A stretch of 64,000 nucleotides of DNA from Przewalskia tangutica (taxonomy: Eukaryota; Streptophyta; Magnoliopsida; Solanales; Solanaceae): positions 26,103,501 to 26,167,500 of the forward strand of contig CM056732.1 of NCBI GenBank assembly GCA_029844215.1, read 5' to 3'. A model generated the notes under the pieces. That model was not told the origin of the DNA. It searched no databases and saw nothing but the letters and a program-made list of their open reading frames with translations. Position numbers and translations under genes: made by a program. Position 1 is the stretch's first letter; each line of letters opens with the position of its first letter. Shown piece after piece: positions 36,011 through 48,650 of the stretch.

Positions 36011-36813
36011 TATTAAACAAAAACTCAGATGGTTTAAGTTCAAGCACAGTTTTCTACATTAAAACAAAAATATAAAACTTACAATTTTTTCTATAAGCCC
36101 CGTATATAATGTTCTGCTCAAGCGATGATTCAAATTATTCTTTGCCTTCTTTACTTTTGCAACGTTACTTTTTTCTGATTAAATAAAATTTGAAAAGAAT
36201 TATTTTTTCATTTATTGAACTATATCTGAAAGGAGTTATTTAGTTTTGTTCATTTACTCACCAGGAAGCCTTCAGAAAGACGAGACTTCACAAACTTCTC
36301 CAATCGACGGTAATATGTTTGTGTTCAACTGGAGGAGTGTACAACGACTGACGATTATTTACACATTGGACAATATATTTTTTTGTCAGTCTATATTTGA
36401 AGTTTCGGAACATATATCCAATTCCTTGAAGAATTTGTTTACTGTGGATTTAACCACAAAATGTACCGAAATGACATTTACACAAAATTTTCAAATTTTA
36501 TCCGTCACCAGTCACAATTTTCTACAATCAGCCCACCAAACGCAATAAGGTGGAGAAGAAGATATTGAAGGTGAAGAGAAGAAGAGATTGCAGTAATCAA
36601 CCACATTATGAACTTACCTTAACAGATTTCCAAAGTCAATTTTTTTCTTCTTCCGGAACCAACCGTCAATCATCATGAAGTATAGACATTGTTGTGCGGG
36701 CCAAAACTTCTAAATTAGTGCATAAATCATTGCTTGATTCGCCTATTGGAATTCCCAACTTATTGTACTAAACCACAATTCTTCCACATCATTTTCTTTT
36801 CATATTCTGTTTA

Positions 36814-37910
36814 TGTCACGACCCAACTCACGAGTCGTGATGGCACCTACTCTATTCCTCCGAGTAGGCGAACCACATTCCCAATAACAAGTTAATCAGC
36901 GGAAAATAAAATAACGAAAAGAAATTAATAAGTCTTAAATACGAAATTCCCCAAAATCTGGTCAAACGGGTACAAGAGCACTAAACATGGTTCGTAATAA
37001 AGTCCAAAAGGCCCAAGGCTACATACTGTCTGTCAACTAACAAGAGTAAATGCAATTAACTAGGAAGCCCTTCAGGGGCCACGGATGATCAAGTAGCTCA
37101 CCTTGAATGACTAAAAGATATTACCCTCGCGAATTAGCCACGAGGCGTAGAGCTGGAACCTGGATCGTACTCTGCACTCAACAAAAGTGCAGCAAGAGTA
37201 GTATCAGTACAACACTAGTACCGGTAAGCATCACATGCCGACAATAATTAGATAACGCATGAAGAAGTTGAAACCAATAAGTAGCACATAGAGCACACAA
37301 GCATAGTCACATCTCATATACAGGTAAAGTGCAAAGAAGTCAAGAATCTTTCAAGACAGATATAGTTCACCAATGATTAATCAAATATAAGAGTGGATGA
37401 ATGCAATGCAATACAATAGTCACCTCTCTCACTCCACTCCTGTACACACATGCTAAGGGCTATGCCTCAAAACCATGACTCATGGGGGACCCGCGAAGTC
37501 CATATACCACTCATGCTCTCCGGATAGAACCTCGGAGGTTATCAATCACTCACAATCTCCGACAAAGACCTCAGAGTTGCTCAATCACTCCCGCTCTCCT
37601 GCAGAAACCTCGGAGGCTATCACTCCCGCCTCCCACAGAAACCCTGAGGCTATCACTCCCGCCTCCACGTAAATCTCGGAGGCTATCAATATCATCAAGA
37701 CAATAATATAACAAAATGTATAACAAGCATGATATCAGTCTCAACACATATCACAAATATATAATTGACAAGTACATGTCATATCAATGTTCTATGTTCA
37801 ATTATCAACATCACAATTCTTTTATTTCACAAGACAAGCGAGCCATTATGCAACGAAGATACAATCAGGTGATAATCACATAAAATAACACATATGACGA
37901 CAAGCCCACA
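36814..37910 (-). repeat. LTR of a gypsy-type element in reverse orientation
   Basis: Read on the minus strand, the segment begins TGTGGGCTTGTCG and ends GGGTCGTGACA, the same terminal CGTGACA as element A's LTRs. It has no PBS or coding sequence attached and no clear target duplication (flanks GTTTA and TAACT), so it is a solo or truncated LTR. It contains a small minisatellite. Confidence 0.5.
37500..37690. repeat. Minisatellite with CCTCGGAGGCTATCA core
   Basis: About five imperfect units of 35-46 bp share CCTCGGAGGCTATCA(A)TCACTC and CTCC(G/T)G(A)CAGAAA. The two overlapping ORFs with repeated SPTKTSE / RNPEAITPAS-like words are only translations of this repeat. Confidence 0.75.
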
Positions 37911-37914
37911 TAAC

Positions 37915-40390
37915 TGTTGACAGTCAATTTTGACCCGTTTTTGTATATTTTCGTGCAATTTTAAGTATTTTAGCACACTTCATTTTAATCGTTATTTTGC
38001 ATATTTTACATAATATTCTACGTTTGTTTCTTCACAAAAATAGCATTGCATCTTTTATTTTTAAATTAAGCATATTGTCGTTGTTAATATTATGTTTTAT
38101 TATTGTTACACAGTCGTTTTATTTTAATAATATTTGCATCTTTTTAAATAATTAATTGACATCCCATTTTTTACTTTTAATCATGCATTAAACATGTTTT
38201 AAATATTGCATTTTAGTATTATCATACAAGATTTGCATTTTAATAATCTTGCATTTTTTTTAAATAATTTTGTTTTAAATAATTAACCAGCCTTGCATTT
38301 TTGTCAAACCAGTCCAGTCCAAGGCACAATTTGAATTAGTCCATCCAAACACCATTTTTGTTTTTAATTCCATCCAAACACCCTCTTTCATTTTCCCCCC
38401 TAAAATCAAAACCCACTTTTCATTTCCCCCCCCCAAAACTAAACCCAAACCCTAAAAAAAAAACCTACCCTATAAATAAAACATTATACCCACTTTCCCC
38501 CCCAACACAAAATCAGCCCCCTAGCCCTATTATACCTCAGCTCAGCCGCACAAGCCCTCACTCTTTTCCCCACTCCCGTCGAACACCCCCTCACCTCACC
38601 CCACTGCCCGTACCCATCGCCGGAGCTCGAAGCTCCGGCGAACCAAACCCATCGCATCTGGCCGACCACCATCACCTCTCCTTAACCTCACCGCCTCGCC
38701 TCACACCTGCCTCCCGCCGACCAACACCACCGCCTCGCGCCGAAACCATCGGCGCGCTGTTCCGCGATCTCGCCGCGGAAGCGACGCCACGCTCACGCTT
38801 TTCGTGTTGTTAACTCCGGCAATATCACCGCCAGTATCTCTTTGTCGGGCTGATTTATTATTAATGTCGCCGAGTTTTAACAAACTCCGCGACCTATGTT
38901 ATGTTTCGCTGATCGATTTCGTTTTCCGCGACGCTCGTAATTTTCCGCGAACTATGTCACACGCTTGTTACTATTTGTGGTTTATAGATCAATGTTGATT
39001 TTTATCCGCCGAGTTTGAGAAACTCGCGCCCTCGATTCGATTTTGTATTTTTCTGATCTATGGTTTGTTTCGCCTGACGAAGTTCATTTTTTTGTTTGTT
39101 GTTGTTTCGTACTTGGTCGAGTTCTAAAACGCCAGCGACCCATGTTTGTTTTTATATTTGGTCGCCGTCGCCGATTTTTCCGATTGACTGATTTTATGTT
39201 TTGGGGTATCTCACCGAGTTTTCAAAGTTCCGAACCCGCTTTGGCCCTTTTCTTTCGGGGTCGCCATTGACTTTGTATAAGGGACATATTTTCGTGATAA
39301 TTTTGTCGCCCAAATAACTATGTTGGCCGCTTCTCTTCTTTTGCATTTTTCGATAACTTTGTCTCTTTATCGCTGGATCGAACCGATCTTCAACAGATAT
39401 TTGTGGCCATTTTGTTATTTACTTTAAGGAAATTTTGGTTTATCTTGGTTGGCTCAAGACTATGTGATTGTCGTTTCAAAAAGAAATGCTATCGCTTAGC
39501 CGTTGGGGCCTCGGTTTTGACAATTACGCCTTTATTTTATTAGACTGGTAATGATTACACCGCTGGTATCGATTTGAGCATGATACTACATCGCCGATGT
39601 AAAAAGTTATCCGTCGATTTTTGAGGCCTCCACGCTGCAAAGACGAAAATAAAATAAATGAAGCTGGGCAAGGATGATTTCTTCCACTTACATCGGATAA
39701 CCAACATGCGCTGCAAGGCGAATTCTCGCAACGCACTTGTTTAGGTCGCCCTACTTTATATTTTTACATATCCGAGCCTCCGTGTTTAAAACTATTATTG
39801 TTTTGGCGCGATCCAAGGTTTTATTTACTTTATTATTTTAGCAATATTGGCCAACGAAGGAATCCCCTCGATTTCCAAGGCCTCCTGCAAAAGATTTGAT
39901 TTATTTGCTTTGTTTGTTAATTCTGCTATTATTTTAAAATTTATGTATTCTATTACTAATACTTTTACTAAGTGTTTATGCAGTATCCTGAGATGCATTT
40001 CAAAAAGAATGCCTTGAGTTTATTTTATGTCGTATTTAATTTCATGTTTTATTATTTTGCATTGTATTTTATTTTAATTGTAAATTATGTAAAATGCTTA
40101 GAATAGGTAGAATAAAAGAGCAATAAATAATTAACCTACGCTTGAACTTAATAACCGCAAGTTAGCTGATCTTAAAGGATGCCTAACCCTTCCCTTTAGG
40201 ATAATAAAGCAACCCCGATCCGTAATCTCACTAATTTCGCAGACCATTAAACGGAAGTCAATTGCAGATTTTTATCAGTAATAAACTAAGTGTCCTAATT
40301 CACTATAATAATTAGTGGCGACTTAAAATACATTTAGAATCAACCATATGTAGCAAGAATCCCGCTTCGACTGCTAAAATGGGTGTTACA
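37915..40390 (+). repeat. Tat/Ogre-type LTR (2.5 kb)
   Basis: It begins TGTTGACAGTCAATTTTGACCC and ends GGGTGTTACA, followed four bases later by the primer site TGGCGACTCC. It contains a TATA box at 38471, a C-rich block just after it, and near its end GATGCCTAACCCTTCCC and AGTGGCGACTT, matching in order the Tat-like block at 26930-27075. The 151-codon proline/histidine-rich ORF at 38358-38813 lies across the C-rich transcription-start zone and is judged spurious. No second LTR of this element is present in the window. Confidence 0.65.
38471..38480 (+). promoter_or_regulatory. TATA box of the Tat/Ogre-type LTR
   Basis: TATAAATAAA preceded by CTACCC is a strong plant TATA box located between an A/T-rich U3-like part and a C-rich block that would hold the transcription start. 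Confidence 0.6.
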
Positions 40391-40394
40391 AAGA

Positions 40395-40414
40395 TGGCGA
40401 CTCCAATCGGGATT
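40395..40414 (+). promoter_or_regulatory. Primer-binding site of the Tat/Ogre-type element
   Basis: TGGCGACTCCAATCGGGATT lies just after the LTR end. TGGCGACTC-type primer sites are usual in the Tat/Ogre lineage; I cannot check the exact tRNA. Confidence 0.55.
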
Positions 40415-43384
40415 AGGTTCTCGATCATAACATACCAAAGTTAATTAAATATTGCACTTTATTTTGCTTTTATATTTGTTGTAAATATTTTATATTGTTT
40501 GCTTTTATTTTGTAATTAACTACTTTAATTGCTACATTCTTTATCGCTTTCCTTAAATTGTCATTCCGCTCATATTTCCTCCATTCGAAAATTAACATTA
40601 TCACACACTACACGAGGTGCGCTGTGCATCAAAGAAAATTCTTTCTTCAAAACCCAAATTTAGAGAGAGTTGGTAATAGACGCGAGAATCCGGCCCAACC
40701 GCGTGGTAGCCTTCACCGAGTAGTCCGCCGAACCATTTTGTCTAGTAAGCCAAATCTTAGCAAAATTAGGATAGAGCTATACCACATTTTTTTAAGTCAT
40801 GCACGATAAACCTTAGGTGGGTTAATCCTGGTATTAACGCCACAATTAGAAATCCATCAAAATTGTCGCTGGTTTCACAACCCAACGACCCATAAGCATA
40901 TACGTGTAGCGTGATAATGATAGACGATCCAAGCTCGTCATGACACGCTAAATTGGAAAAAGTGCACCGCCATTTGGTCGCCATTTCCAACAAAACATTG
41001 CGCTTTAACGGCTGGACTTATTTATCATAATCTCGCATATTTGGCGCTTAGGCTCACCTCCCGCATAAGGAGGTCCCAAGCATATTAGGGTACGCGCTGA
41101 TTTGCATGTTTTTGTTTATTATTGTTTGTCGCTAGCAACTCAGACATATTATTTAATTCAATAATTGCTCTTGTGATTCCTGCTCGAGCATTTGCATTTT
41201 TGCACTTTTGCTCTCACATCGCAACGGATCAATAGCGACTTAGACTTTGCGAAGCATCACCACCATCCCATTAACCAATCGTGGAGTCTCTCGACTATAT
41301 GGTCACACCCTTCATTTTGTTATTTTGTCATTTTCCTACTCTCACCTATTTCTCATATTTTTGCAGAAAACAAATTCTCGCAAATAGTCGAGTATGCTCA
41401 AAAGAAAACAAAAAAAGTCATCACAAGGAGCGAATTACGCTGACTAATGTAAGTCACTTATACTGCATTCAACGAGACATCGCCTCAATTTTTTTTATAC
41501 TTTGTATTTTTATTCATATTTGCAAATTAAATTAATATGTTTAGCGCATTACATAGTTTTCGTGATATCATGCATTTTACAAAGATAATTATTTCAACTA
41601 CGCGTGTTCGATTCTCACCACACGGCAGGATACGAGGCAACTCATTTTGAGTTCGACACCACCACATAAATAAAAACAAAAATAAATAAATAAAACAAAA
41701 CAAAAAACGATTCATTCATCATGTTTTCGCATTCATTTTACTTTTGCATTCGGCCCACAGCTGACAATCATTTATTTTGCACAACTTTATATTGCTATCC
41801 TTTTGATAAATTTTTCCAAGCATACGCTTTATAACATATTTGAACGAACTACACGCAGACCGATTCTCTACGGATACGAGGCAGCCTCTATTCGTTCTGC
41901 ATCATTTATTCAAAAATACAAAAACAATTATTCAAAAATACAAAAAGAAGAAATACTTTATTCAAAAATATAAAAAAAAACATTTTTTTAATATTATTGT
42001 TTAACTTTGTTGATACCAATACGCTTAGAGTTGTGCATTAAAAAAAGAAGTGATAATCGATGGGTTGACTTTGTGGTAAACCATATATATTCTTTTGGTA
42101 CCTCTTATTCATACCCGCAGATAACATTGTCTCGCATGTTTCCAAGATAAGAATGGCCGACCTCATCGCTTCATATGCATCAGAAAGTAGTTATTTGAAT
42201 AAGTTCAATTGCATTGCATCGTGATCTAGAACTTGGCTTGAATGTTTGTTGAGGCGAAATCGAGTAACACTTTGTAGAAATGATCGAGGCTTTCTTTGAC
42301 CCGCTTGAGCATTTTCAAATACCAAATAACATTATCCCTAGTACACCCTTCGAGCCTAAAACCTATTTTTTTGACAACCGTGATATTACACCTACACTTT
42401 CTCGAAAGTGCACGCACTATCCCTCTCGCCCGACCTCCTCGAGTGCTTTAGAAATGCAAGTTGATCGATAAAATTTAGCCAAGCTTGCAAAGACAAAAAT
42501 TGTCAAAGTCTCAAAAACCAAAAGCAGAGATGACTTCACACAAAGATGAAATCAAAAGCCCCGATAAATAAATAAAAAAAAAAGGAATATATGACCCCGA
42601 AAAAAGGGGCTCCAAATGAAAGATTCAAAAGAAGTCAATATAGAAAATTGGGACAAAAAGAAAGTAAGTCAACATTAAAGCGCACAAATATCAATCATGG
42701 ACGTAGTCCAACTCTCGAGGAACGATTAGTCACTTTTACCCAAATGATATCCATTCCTTTCCCAAGCCTACATTACAAGCCCGTGACAAGCCCTACATGA
42801 TCTTATAATCGAGGGTTCTCACATTAGTGGATACTTACATGACGCCAAGCCTATGGTATCACAATTGCACGCATTGAACATCTGAGTGTGAGCGCAATTC
42901 TTTCAACGCCCCAAAATTCAAAATATCAAATATATGTGTGAAATGAGACTTTCTTTCAGCCAGGCATTTGAAACGCGAGATTACGCCAGAGTTCAAACCT
43001 CGACGCAAGCAGTGTGTCGACACTCGTGCATGTCCGAGGTACTATCCAAGTCGCGAATTACACCGCAGTCAATCTCGATTAGATCAAATCAATAAAGAAC
43101 ATCCTTACGCACAATACCAATTGCTGGTATCAATCGAGTCGTAACGCATCGTCGCCTTCCGCTTTTTCGTAAAAACAATGTAACGCATATTACATAAAAA
43201 TTATTCGCATCACGAACTACGCTCGACCGATTCTCACGGATACGAGGCGCCACATCGCTTCGTCCCACATCATTTTAAAATCATAAAATTCTTATTTTTG
43301 CAGCATTTAACTACGCTCGACCGACTTCTACGGATACGAGGCACCACATCGGCTTCGGTCACACCGTTAGAAACATTTCACTGA
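40415..43384 (+). pseudogene. Internal, essentially non-coding region of the Tat/Ogre-type element
   Basis: No gag or pol motif is recognisable on either strand; ORFs of 60-85 codons are unassigned. Four diverged copies of a module ACTACG...GACCGATTCT..ACGGATACGAGGCA are spread at about 41598, 41849, 43213 and 43311. The region ends where viral leader sequence starts near 43385. Simple A-rich repeats (CAAAAATACAAAAA) occur at 41910-41980. Confidence 0.5.
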
Positions 43385-43499
43385 TATTCCTGGTTTTATT
43401 ACTACTATGGCGGAATCTTAAGTAATAACTTATCAGTAGTATACTAACAAGTAGTATTAACAAACTCATATGGGGGTTGTCTGTTTTCACTCTGATACC
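43385..43499 (-). other. Viral leader and PBS fragment at the cluster's left border
   Basis: Positions 43385-43478 match, in the same reverse orientation, the leader end at 49461-49555. ACTCTGATACCATTTTCT at about 43485-43502 is the complement of the AGAAAATGGTATCAGAG primer-site block. It marks the host/virus border and an inverted junction with copy 1. Confidence 0.75.
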
Positions 43500-45660
43500 A
43501 TTTTCTTAAAAGAAGATTAAGAATCCAGTGACTCCGAAATAACAGTAGGAAATACAGTTGAGAGAAGAACAACACCACCTGAAATAATACCAATAGATGC
43601 ATGGAGAAGAAGCAAAAATCCGATAATGGTAGATATTAGCCGAATAAAACCAAAAATACCAAAAGAAGTAGAAAAAACATTAGACGGCTTAAAAGCTTTA
43701 AGTAAAAAAGGACAATTCTAATGAATAAAGACACTAATACACTGTAATAACGCTCCTTAGAAATCATGCCAAAGAAATATTAGAACAAGAAAGGTATAAA
43801 TACGAGCCTATGAAAAACAGATCGTAAAGATCCTAAAGAAACCCCAATAAAAATGAAGAAAATTAAAAGAAAAACGCTTGTGTGAATTTAGAACTTGAAA
43901 ATAAAACCCAAAAGAAGAGATAACTAATTAGAAAGAGAAAATACAAAACTAAAATTATCTATTAACAAAGAATGGTTTGACAAATATAAAATGTACAAGA
44001 CTAAGTACAAAGATACAAAACACGAGCTAAACAAAACAAAAGTAATATTAAAAGAAACAAAGAAAGAATTAGAGTTAGTTAAACAAGAAATAAGCGCATT
44101 AAAAGAAGAACATAAACAAGAGACGAGCTAATTAAGAGAAGAGTTACATATTATGAAACAACAACTAGTAAGATCAAAAGGCAAACAAAAAGTAAAAAGA
44201 ATACATGATACTAGTAACAATAGTGATAACTACGATAACAACAAAAGCAAAGAGTACAGATAAAAGAGAAGAAAATACAGATAAAGAGGAAAATAGCTGC
44301 ACTCAGAAATACAAGTAGCAAAGATCATGTAAGAAATAAGAAGAAAACAATTCAAATAATACAAGAGAATAACCAAATATTAGAAGCATTGCATAAGATG
44401 CAGAGTGTAAATGCAATAATAGAAGAAGAGCAAAGTGATATGTAAGACAGTATAATGAGCCATTCAAATGTAAATAGAATCGACAACATAGTAAATGAGA
44501 TACTAATAACTACCTGCATAAGAAATGATAGACCCAAACCTGAAGTTATAACAAGAAAACCTACTAAGTTACCACCACATATACCAAGAGACATCGCTGC
44601 ACTTTAGTGAATTTGTAGATCAACGGCACAAGTGGATAAATATGAACGGATATTTTTAGATTTAGATAATGCATGATTAACAAGAACCAAGCGTATGGAT
44701 AAACGATTGAATGTAGGAATGTCTTTAGCATTAATGAACTCAACACATACTAGTGATTTAGATTACATGCTTGAATTAATATCTAAAACGATGATAGAAA
44801 AGTAGCATTCTGCTTTGAAACCATAGCTTATCAAATGAAAGGAGAAATATTTCATCATGTTAAAGATTGGAAAGGAATACTAATGTTATTCGATATGGTA
44901 TTAAAAGAGAATTCCTAGAGAAAAATGGCTAGTAGCAAGAGAAAGCGATAGCGTAAAAGAAAATGTGAAATAATAATGAATCTAAATAATATGGTTGTAA
45001 AATCAATAAATTACTGTAATATACCATAAGTTTTACTAAATTCTATTATGAAGCAAGATTCTTACAAGAAGAAGGAATAATATACCAACAAATGTATTAT
45101 GACCACCTACCCAACCATATAATACGGAAATTACTAAAGAATACAAGTTATTAGAACCAAAAGAAAATACTTTAGGAGAAAAATAAGGGTACTAAGAGCA
45201 TATTTAATGAGAAAATGCGAGAATATAGGTTACAACAGAAATCAAGAAAGATAAAAATTAGGATTAAAAGAAATACGTGGATTTACAGAGAGAAAGCTAA
45301 GGTTTGATGTGAAGATCAAGAAAGAACGCAGATATGAAAATACTAAAAAGATATAATAAATATAAAAACAAAGATTATATTAACAAAGATTACAAAACAT
45401 TACGCATCAACAATATTACAAGAAAACTATAATAGGTCATAAACCCTACAAAAGGAAGCAATATAAAAGATTCGTAAGATATAATAATACTCAGATAATA
45501 GAAAAATTTAAGGATAAGAAAATTTAGGAAAAATACGAAACCGCTGTAAGCAAAGAAGCACCTAAAGATTGTAAATGCCGAATTGTAATGAAAAGGACAC
45601 TATGCTAACAAGTGCAAATTAGAAAAACAAGGAGTAAAATATATTAATACTACACGCTTA
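43494..45660 (+). pseudogene. Copy 1: coat-protein region (coiled coil and zinc knuckle), broken
   Basis: This is the plus-strand counterpart of 55620-53460. The first part corresponds to the segment ending near 55544 in copy 2; 43720-44440 is the lysine-rich coiled coil (EWFDKYKMYKTKYKDTKHELNKTK near 43970-44040). At 45570-45615 the zinc knuckle is frameshifted and has lost its Cys/His spacing. There are many single-base indels relative to copy 2. The 5' end (primer site and the short ORFs) is missing. Confidence 0.8.
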
Positions 45661-45769
45661 TTATGAGTCCGAAAAATAAAAGAAGAGAATACAAAATGGC
45701 ATAACGTAACAATTTTATATCAATAAGAAGAAGATAATAATATATGACAAAACTATTCAGAAGTGAGTC

Positions 45770-47520
45770 GTAATAAATGGTAGCGATATACATAATACCA
45801 TGTAGAATACAAACTCAACAAAATGATAGAACATGAAATTTTTATTGATAATGGAGCAGATATATGCCTAGCAAGAAAAGAAGTTTTAGAAACACAAAAT
45901 GGAAAAGATCTAGAACGCATAGAACAAGAGTAAGATTTGATCAGCCTAAAGAATTAGGAATAGTAGCGTAAAATATAAGGATCATGTTGAATAAAACGAT
46001 ATTCAGACACAATAATATACCAAGATAATAATATGAGCTGTAGCATCGTTAGAAATAACTTTCAGATTATTAAAACACAAGTTATAATAATACACATAAA
46101 CCTACAAACACCATGTGACAAATGATCATATTAAAAGAATACTACCAATACAAATGATAAAGTTATGTAATAAAATTAACTAAATAATAATTTACAAGAA
46201 TTAAAAGAAAATACCTGAATGCTAAAAATAAACTTGAGAAAATCCATATGCTTATGGGAAAAAGAAAAATTTATTAAATAAAGTTAATAACCCCAAATGA
46301 CATTGTCGATGTAAGCCTATTAGGTATATCTGACAGTAAAGAGTTCAAATCCAATTAAAAGAGTTAATAGATTTAAAATTAATACAAGAAAGTAAGAGTC
46401 CATAATAGCCCAGCTTTCCTAGTAAGAAAACACAGGAACAAAAAGAGGTAAAGCTGTGACGGTAGTAGATTATAGAGAAGTAAATAAGAAGACTATATTT
46501 GACGGATACTTTTACCATATAAAAGAAATCTTATTAACAGTTAGAGATAAAAATGGTTTAGCAAGTTTGATTAAAAGTGATTTTGGCAAATAAAACTAAC
46601 CAAAGAATCAAAACCCCAATGTTTTTAGTACACTCGTGACATTATGAGTGGAATGTATTACCATTTGCAAAAACGCACTCGTATATTTCAAAGAAGAACG
46701 ATCGTATTTAAAATCGCAGACATCGCATAGTATATGTCCATTATATATTAATATATAGCGATACCGAGATCATATCAAACATCCGAAGAATTCATAATAA
46801 CTATACTAAGAACATGGAATTTTATTATCGTAGAAGTCCAAATTTTTAAAGATAATATAGAATATTTAGATATATCATGATAAGCATGATTCCAAATACA
46901 AGAGCATATAGTAACAAAGATAAAAATTCAAAGATAAATTAGAAACTAAAAGAAGTACAACAGCTTAGAATAATAAATTACGCCGATCACATAAAAGATC
47001 TACCAAAGATCGAGGAAACCATTACAAGATCTAATAAAAGAAAAAATAAAAATTTGAATGGAAAGAAGAGCATGACAAAGCCATAAAAGATATCAAGGAA
47101 AGGGTAAAATCTACTAAAACATAAGATACCAACATACATCAATTAGAACTCTTCACAGACGCCAACATAAGTTGGGAGCATGCTCATAGCATACCATCAA
47201 GAAGATATAGATAAAGAAAAACCTTTGATATGCGATATGATGAGAACTGAAACCAAATGAAAAATTATCATATTAATGAAAAAGAATTACTAGTGAAAAT
47301 TTGGAATAAAAGGTTTCATTACTATTTATTACCAACAAAGTTTGTTGTAAGAATCGATAACACACAAGCAAGAGCATTTATCACCAATAAAATCGACCCA
47401 TTACGTAACTAAATAAAAGAAGAAAATGGCAATCATTCTTTATTGTTATGATTTCATCGAAAAATATATTCGAATAAGAATCTTTAGTTTGACTTTCTAA
47501 GGTATATCAAGATAGCTTGT
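45770..47520 (+). pseudogene. Copy 1: protease, RT and RNase H, broken
   Basis: Protease motif reads FIDNGADICLARKE near 45840-45880; copy 2 has FIDSGAD, so the active-site Ser is changed to Asn. RT begins TVVDYREVNKKTIFDGYF near 46457-46512 and then loses frame repeatedly; the YVDD box is not intact (about 46724-46760). RNase H remains near 47150-47410 (NEKELLVKIWNKRFHYYLLPTKFVVRIDNTQARAFITNKID-like, in a single frame over part of it). The gene is non-functional. Confidence 0.8.
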
Positions 47521-47639
47521 CAAAAGATAACAGATAACGACAAATGAAGACCTTCAACAACAAAACAACTAAGAAAGGATTATTCAATGAAATGACTAAT
47601 CTAATACTAAATACGAGCACAAAGAAGAAGGATCTTCGA

Positions 47640-47915
47640 TCCACGATAATGTAATTTTATTACATGAAACCTGTAAAGTTAATAATAGCTCGCGGGATAA
47701 TGTAATTTTATTACATGACACCCATCATACGAGATATCAAGAGCCCAATATGATTTATCATATGTTTAAAACTACGAGATACAAGATAACAAAGAGCCCA
47801 ATATGATTTATCATATGTTTAAAACTATGAGATACAAGATAATAACAGCCCAATGTGATTTATCACAAAGCTCAAAAATACGAGCTAACAAGATCATTGA
47901 GCGTATTTATCGCAG
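47640..47915 (+). promoter_or_regulatory. Copy 1: palindrome array upstream of the promoter
   Basis: Two ATGTAATTTTATTACAT dyads, two ATATGATTTATCATAT dyads, one TGTGATTTATCACA and a damaged GCG(T)ATTTATCGC lie at about 51-55 bp spacing. They come directly after the RNase H end, as in copy 2. Confidence 0.8.
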
Positions 47916-48190
47916 CGGAAAAAGAAATGAAAAAAAAAACAAAAAGATGGAAAAAGACAAAGGAATGAAAAGATGAAAACAAAAGAAATGAAAAAGGCGA
48001 AAGAAAAAAAAAAAAAGACAAAAGATGAAAGACAAAGGAAAGATGAAAAGATGAAAAAGACAAAAGTAAAGATGAAAAGACAAAAGAAAGAAAAGACAAC
48101 ACAAAAGAAGTCAAAAGAGAATAATAAGAAAGCAAAGCAATAAATAAATGATGAAAATCAAAACATATCGCTTTAAAGAGAAGACAAAAA
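47916..48190 (+). repeat. Copy 1: purine-rich GAAAAAGACAAAAG tract
   Basis: About 200 bp of almost pure A/G with AAAGAC and GATGAAA words sits between the palindromes and the promoter, shared by all three copies. It could be or contain a plus-strand polypurine primer. Minus-strand Phe/Ser-rich ORFs here are low-complexity shadows. Confidence 0.7.
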
Positions 48191-48469
48191 TCTCACAATA
48201 ATGGATAAAACCCAAATCAAGAAGACAAGTGACACGCCAGAAAGAAGAAAATACATAGACATCAAATGTTCAAAAACAAAGCACGATATCAAATCACGAA
48301 GAAGGCAAGGAAAAATAAAGAAAGGAGAATCAACAAAAGCAGTAGCAAGAAAGATCAGAAAACACAGAAAGCAATCAAGAAACATCTGCAAAACAAGACA
48401 ACAAACTAAGACACGATCAAATATCGCCATAAAAATATAATTTATCGCTTATCAGCATTTAATAGTAAT

Positions 48470-48650
48470 TCATCGCAGAATAAAGTCGCTGAAATCGTAG
48501 CAACATAAGAAGTCGCACAAGCAGACAAGTCATCGCAGCGAATAGTAAGTCGCCGATATCGTAGCAAATAGTAAAGGTCGCACAAAAGTCGCACAAAGAA
48601 AGTCGCACAAGAAGAGTCTTCGAAGACTCGGTGTTATCTATAAGAGCCTC
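48470..48650 (+). promoter_or_regulatory. Copy 1: promoter region with damaged TATA box
   Basis: It has repeated ATCGTAGCAAATAGTAAAGG and AGTCGCACAA words, then TTATCTATAAGAGCCTCATTG where copies 2 and 3 have TCTATATAAAGAGCCTC. The TATA box is shortened. Confidence 0.65.

Larger units (their letters stand above)
32219..36813 (-). mobile_element. CACTA (En/Spm-type) DNA transposon, right end lost
   Basis: CACTACAAGAAAA at 32219-32231 is the classic CACTA terminal inverted repeat. It is followed by subterminal repeats with GACGGTTTA and GTGACGGGCATAAACCGTCAC. Minus-strand exons encode a Transposase_24-like segment and a Ulp1/C48-like protease, both common in plant CACTA elements. The right terminal repeat (TTTTCTTGTAGTG) is not found before the next repeat begins at 36814, so the element is truncated. 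The stretch at 32250-34450 is AT-rich and non-coding apart from chance ORFs; it includes a (TA)n run. Confidence 0.8.

Noticed and set aside
37475..37706. Two ORFs with repeated SPTKTSE and PPTETLRLS-like words, considered as a repeat protein
   Set aside because: Two frames of one DNA minisatellite, without start context or continuation.
38358..38813. 151-codon proline/histidine-rich ORF
   Set aside because: Lies in the C-rich transcription-start zone of a Tat/Ogre-type LTR, begins upstream of the TATA box and has no domain.
47640..47915. Regularly spaced repeats considered as a CRISPR-like array
   Set aside because: Repeat units are continuous tandem repeats with similar, not unique, intervening sequence, in a plant viral context.
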